Shown: positions 61,567 to 64,000 of the stretch, in pieces
Layout of the letters: every line of letters begins with the position of its first letter
Position numbering within the stretch: position 1 is the stretch's first letter
NCBI RefSeq assembly: GCF_965263005.1
Contig: NZ_OZ253579.1
Span: forward strand, 3,844,001-3,908,000
DNA from: Rariloculus sp965263005
GTDB taxonomy: Bacteria; Pseudomonadota; Gammaproteobacteria; Steroidobacterales; Rariloculaceae
Direction of reading: 5' to 3'
DNA length: 64,000 nt
Notes under the pieces: generated by a model
Seen by the model: the letters and a program-made list of their open reading frames with translations, nothing else
Database searches by the model: none
Told to the model about the DNA's origin: nothing
Position numbers and translations under genes: made by a program

Positions 61567-62515
61567 GCGTTACCTCCGTCAGGTCGCACTGCTGGTACGC
61601 ATCCTGCCGTTCGTCGCCGAGGAGAAATGCTTCGCCCTGAAGGGCGGTACCGCAATCAACCTGTTCATCAGGAATCTGCCTCGGCTGTCGGTCGATATCG
61701 ACTTGGCGTATCTGCCGGTGGACCAGCGCTCGGAGTCGCTCGATGGAATCGAGGGGGCCTTGTGCAGGATCGAGTAACGGATTACGCGTTCGTTGCGGTT
61801 GGCTCGCGTTCAGAGAGGAACGCTGCCAGAGGAAGGCACGGTCAATAAGCTCTTCGTCCGTGAACGCGGCACGCAGGTCAAGGTCGAGGTCACACCGGTC
61901 CTGCGTGGCTGTGTCTTGGAGCCGGAGGAGCGGGCCGTCTCGGATTTGGTCGAAGCGCAGTTCGGCTTTGCTGCGATCCAGGTAGTGTCCTTCGCGGATC
62001 TGTATGCCGGCAAACTCGTTGCAGCGCTCGACCGGCAACATCCACGCGACCTGTTCGATGTCTGTGATCTGATGTCGAACGAAGGCATCGACTCGACGCT
62101 GCGCGAGGCCTTTGTCGTCTATCTCATCAGCCACCACCGGCCTCTGTTCAGTCTGGTGGCGCCGGTGCGCCGCGAGTTGACCGAGGAATTCGATCGCGGT
62201 CTTGTCGGCATGATGGAGCATCCGGTCACGCTCGATGCACTCGTGCGAACGCGCGAGGCTTTGATTGCCGATATCCTGGTCCATATGCCGGACAAGCACC
62301 GGCAGTTCCTGCTGTCCTTCCAGAGGGGCGCCCCCGAGTGGTCGCTGCTGGAGGTGCCGCATGCAAGGAGGCTGCCTGCCGTGCGGTGGCAGATGAGCAA
62401 GCTGGCGCGCCTCAAGGAACGGGAGCGTGCGGATCTTCTCGCCGGACTTGAGATGGCGCTTGCGGCGAGCAGCGGCGACGGTACGGGGACGAGGTCCACG
62501 AATTTCACGGGCTAA
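61553..62515 (+). pseudogene. abiEii: AbiEii-type toxin with in-frame stop
   Basis: 320 sense codons plus stop if the internal stop is read through. The N-terminal part has CFALKGGTAINLFIRNLPRL then SVDIDLAYLP (nucleotidyltransferase motif). Codon 75 is TAA (61775-61777); the frame continues unchanged through ITRSLRLARVQRGTLPEEGT to FADLYAGKLVAALDRQHPRDLFDV and the normal end. A single substitution would restore it. The antitoxin upstream is intact. Confidence 0.88.
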
Positions 62516-62701
62516 GGTGCATGGACACGCCTGAGCTCCGGAACCAGACGCTTACGGTAAGGCTGAAGGTCGATGGGCAGGGCCGAGTTGCCCGCGCTGT
62601 CCGGAACTCACTTGACCTTCGCCGACATTGTCAGTCAGTCTTGATGGCGGCGCATTTCGGCGGTAGTCTGCAACGCGTGTCCGCCCGTGGAGTCAACCAC
62701 C

Positions 62702-62947
62702 ATGGCAAGCATCACCATTCGCCATCTCGACGAGGACGTCAAGGCCAATCTCCGGGCTCGCGCCGCCGACAACGGCCGTTCGATGGAGGAAGAGGCAAGG
62801 ATCATCCTGCGCACGGCCGTGGAGCCCGCAGGCGCTTCGACCAAGGGGCTGGGAACCGCGATTCACGAGTTGTTCAAACCCTTTGGTGGTGTGGAATTGG
62901 ACCTGCCTCAGCGCGAACCCATCCGCGAGCCGCCCGATTTCAGTTGA
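62702..62947 (+). CDS. FitA-like ribbon-helix-helix antitoxin
   Basis: 81 residues, MASITIRHLDEDVKANLRAR then AADNGRSMEEEARIILRTAV, the FitA RHH domain (strand followed by two helices). The C-terminal part binds the toxin. The PIN gene follows 9 bp downstream. The pair lies inside duplicated AbiE sequence. Confidence 0.9.
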   Translation: MASITIRHLDEDVKANLRARAADNGRSMEEEARIILRTAVEPAGASTKGLGTAIHELFKPFGGVELDLPQREPIREPPDFS

Positions 62948-62956
62948 GGACGTTCG

Positions 62957-63382
62957 GTGTTTGTAGTGGACACCAACGTCGTGTCAGAACTGATGCGCGT
63001 CGATCCGGAGCCGGCCGTGCTGAACTGGATCGACCGTCGGCCGAGACGCGAACTTTTCACGACCGCGATCACGGAGGCGGAAATCCGCGCCGGAATTGCG
63101 TACCTGCCCGAGGGCGCACGGCGTCGAGGACTGGAGGACGCGTGCGAGCGATTGTTCGGCGACCTGCTGGACAAGCGCGTCCTGCCGTTCGACAGCGGTG
63201 CGGCGCGCGCCTACGCCGGGATTGTCGCGGCGAGGCGTCGGTCAGGCCGCCCGATCGCCCAGGCCGACAGCCAGATTTTGGCGATTGCGCGTTCTCGAGG
63301 CTTTGCTGTGGCGACCCGCAACGTGCAGGACTTCGATGCCATGGGCACGAGAGTCGTTAACCCCTGGCCGCAAGATGCATGA
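62957..63382 (+). CDS. FitB/VapC-type PIN-domain toxin
   Basis: 141 residues from GTG, FVVDTNVVSELMRVDPEPAV. Acidic residues are visible in TAITEAEIRAGI, RPIAQADSQILAIA and ATRNVQDFDAMG; the C-terminal NPW motif marks FitB-like members. All catalytic positions appear present. FitAB pairs act as type II TA systems, with DNA binding by the complex. Confidence 0.92.
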   Translation: MFVVDTNVVSELMRVDPEPAVLNWIDRRPRRELFTTAITEAEIRAGIAYLPEGARRRGLEDACERLFGDLLDKRVLPFDSGAARAYAGIVAARRRSGRPIAQADSQILAIARSRGFAVATRNVQDFDAMGTRVVNPWPQDA

Positions 63383-63434
63383 GCGGTACGACCTAAGGAA
63401 GGTCTGAATAACGGCCCGCATGGGCGGTGATGCG

Positions 63435-63600
63435 ACGTACCAGATCACGGTTGCGGAGGATCCAGATGCCGGCGGATGAGCGTTACCGGCGACAGGCCGA
63501 ACTGCTGGTACGCATCCTGCCGTTCGTCGCCGAAGAGAAATGCTTCGCTCTGAAGGGCGGCACCGCGATCACCCTGTTCATCAGGAATCTGCGTCGGCTG
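63435..63600 (+). pseudogene. Second AbiE junction fragment (abiEi end, abiEii start)
   Basis: The DNA from about 63435 repeats 61522-61690: the end of abiEi (TYQITV-x-EDPDAGG) and the first 45 codons of abiEii (MPADERYRRQAELLVRILPF, FALKGGTAITLFIRNLRRL). After about 63600 similarity stops. It shows that the AbiE locus was duplicated and then cut. Confidence 0.85.
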
Positions 63601-63711
63601 ACATCGACTAACTTGCCAATGCTTGGCGGCAGGGTCGGTCCCGGCATCCAGCAGTCGCTCAACGATGGCGGGACCCTGATCCAGGGCGAGCTGCGCCCTG
63701 ACAGGCGCCAG

Positions 63712-64000
63712 TCAGGTCAGAATCTGAAGCGCGGTTTCCGGCGCCTTGTCCAGCACCTTGAGTAACGCTCGAGCGGCCCCGGTCGGGCGGCGTTTGCCCT
63801 GTTCCCAGTTTCGGATCGTCTCGTGCGGCACACCAATGCGCCGGGCGAACTCCATCTGGGTCAGGCCCAGGCGCCGGCGCACGCGGCGGGCGAACCGCGC
63901 CATGTCCCGCATCGCCTCCGCATCGTCCAAGGCCTGCTGCGCGGCCAGCTCCGCCTCGGTGGTGCGGTCCAACAATACTGGATCGACCCGTCCGGCCGGC
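63712..64000 (-). CDS. Xre-type HTH antitoxin-like protein, cut by window edge
   Basis: The frame is open to the right edge (PAGRVDPVLLDRTTEAE...), so the start lies outside. The C-terminal 65 residues are an Xre HTH: RRRLGLTQMEFARRIGVPHE then TIRNWEQGKRRPTGAARALL. Such proteins are usual antitoxins of RelE- or BrnT-like toxins, whose gene would lie outside the window. Confidence 0.75.
   Translation of the reverse strand, partial: PAGRVDPVLLDRTTEAELAAQQALDDAEAMRDMARFARRVRRRLGLTQMEFARRIGVPHETIRNWEQGKRRPTGAARALLKVLDKAPETALQILT

Overview
The window is high-GC DNA from a Gram-negative bacterium, most likely a proteobacterium. The evidence is five trimeric-autotransporter genes with YadA-type outer-membrane anchors, a MobF relaxase and proteobacterial-type toxin-antitoxin (TA) families. 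I cannot place it to class from sequence alone. Very little of it looks like housekeeping DNA. It is a mosaic of mobile-element backbone, TA islands, repeated surface-protein genes and a decayed CRISPR locus.

Layout. 1-5.8 kb is a TA island: GNAT toxin, HigBA, AbiEi/AbiEii, two VapC/Phd-type pairs, and fragments. 5.8-41.8 kb is a large module present in three incomplete tandem copies; the conserved 3' ends of its minus-strand autotransporter genes lie 17,040 and 15,608 bp apart. The fullest form of the module holds an acyl-CoA thioesterase (TesB-like) and a cut 3-hydroxyisobutyrate dehydrogenase-like gene, a relaxase 5' fragment, a plus-strand autotransporter, a fused MFS/spermidine-synthase-like membrane protein, a second TesB and a complete dehydrogenase, a minus-strand autotransporter, a tandem pair of tyrosine recombinases, and DUF433/DUF5615 or HicAB TA genes. 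The left copy lacks its left part and the right copy lacks its recombinases. Several members are broken by a nonsense codon, a frameshift or a lost start codon.

42-50.4 kb has a truncated insertion sequence and then a mobilisation region: a membrane protein, a regulator with a built-in HTH gene, two membrane proteins, a MobF relaxase-helicase and a ribbon-helix-helix-like protein. 50.5-54.3 kb is a type II-C CRISPR-Cas locus reduced to cas9, a tracrRNA and a one-spacer array. Its adaptation genes have collapsed into one cas1-cas2 fusion remnant with an internal stop, and Cas9 carries glutamine where the RuvC-II catalytic glutamate is expected. 54.3-60.3 kb is plasmid/ICE-type backbone: repeat-rich non-coding DNA, a DUF2493 protein, a Toprim protein, SSB, a five-fold zinc-ribbon protein and small unknown genes. 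60.7-64 kb is a second TA island (AbiE with a stop in the toxin, FitAB, an AbiE remnant and an Xre-type antitoxin).

Working together: the relaxase, RHH protein, SSB and Toprim protein look like remains of a conjugative or mobilisable element. The recombinase pairs and relaxase fragments at module junctions suggest that integration and homologous recombination built the tandem array, which multiplies surface adhesin genes. The CRISPR locus could still make a Cas9-crRNA-tracrRNA complex but cannot acquire spacers, and it may only nick DNA if the RuvC change is real. All names come from reading the sequence and family knowledge; no database search was run.
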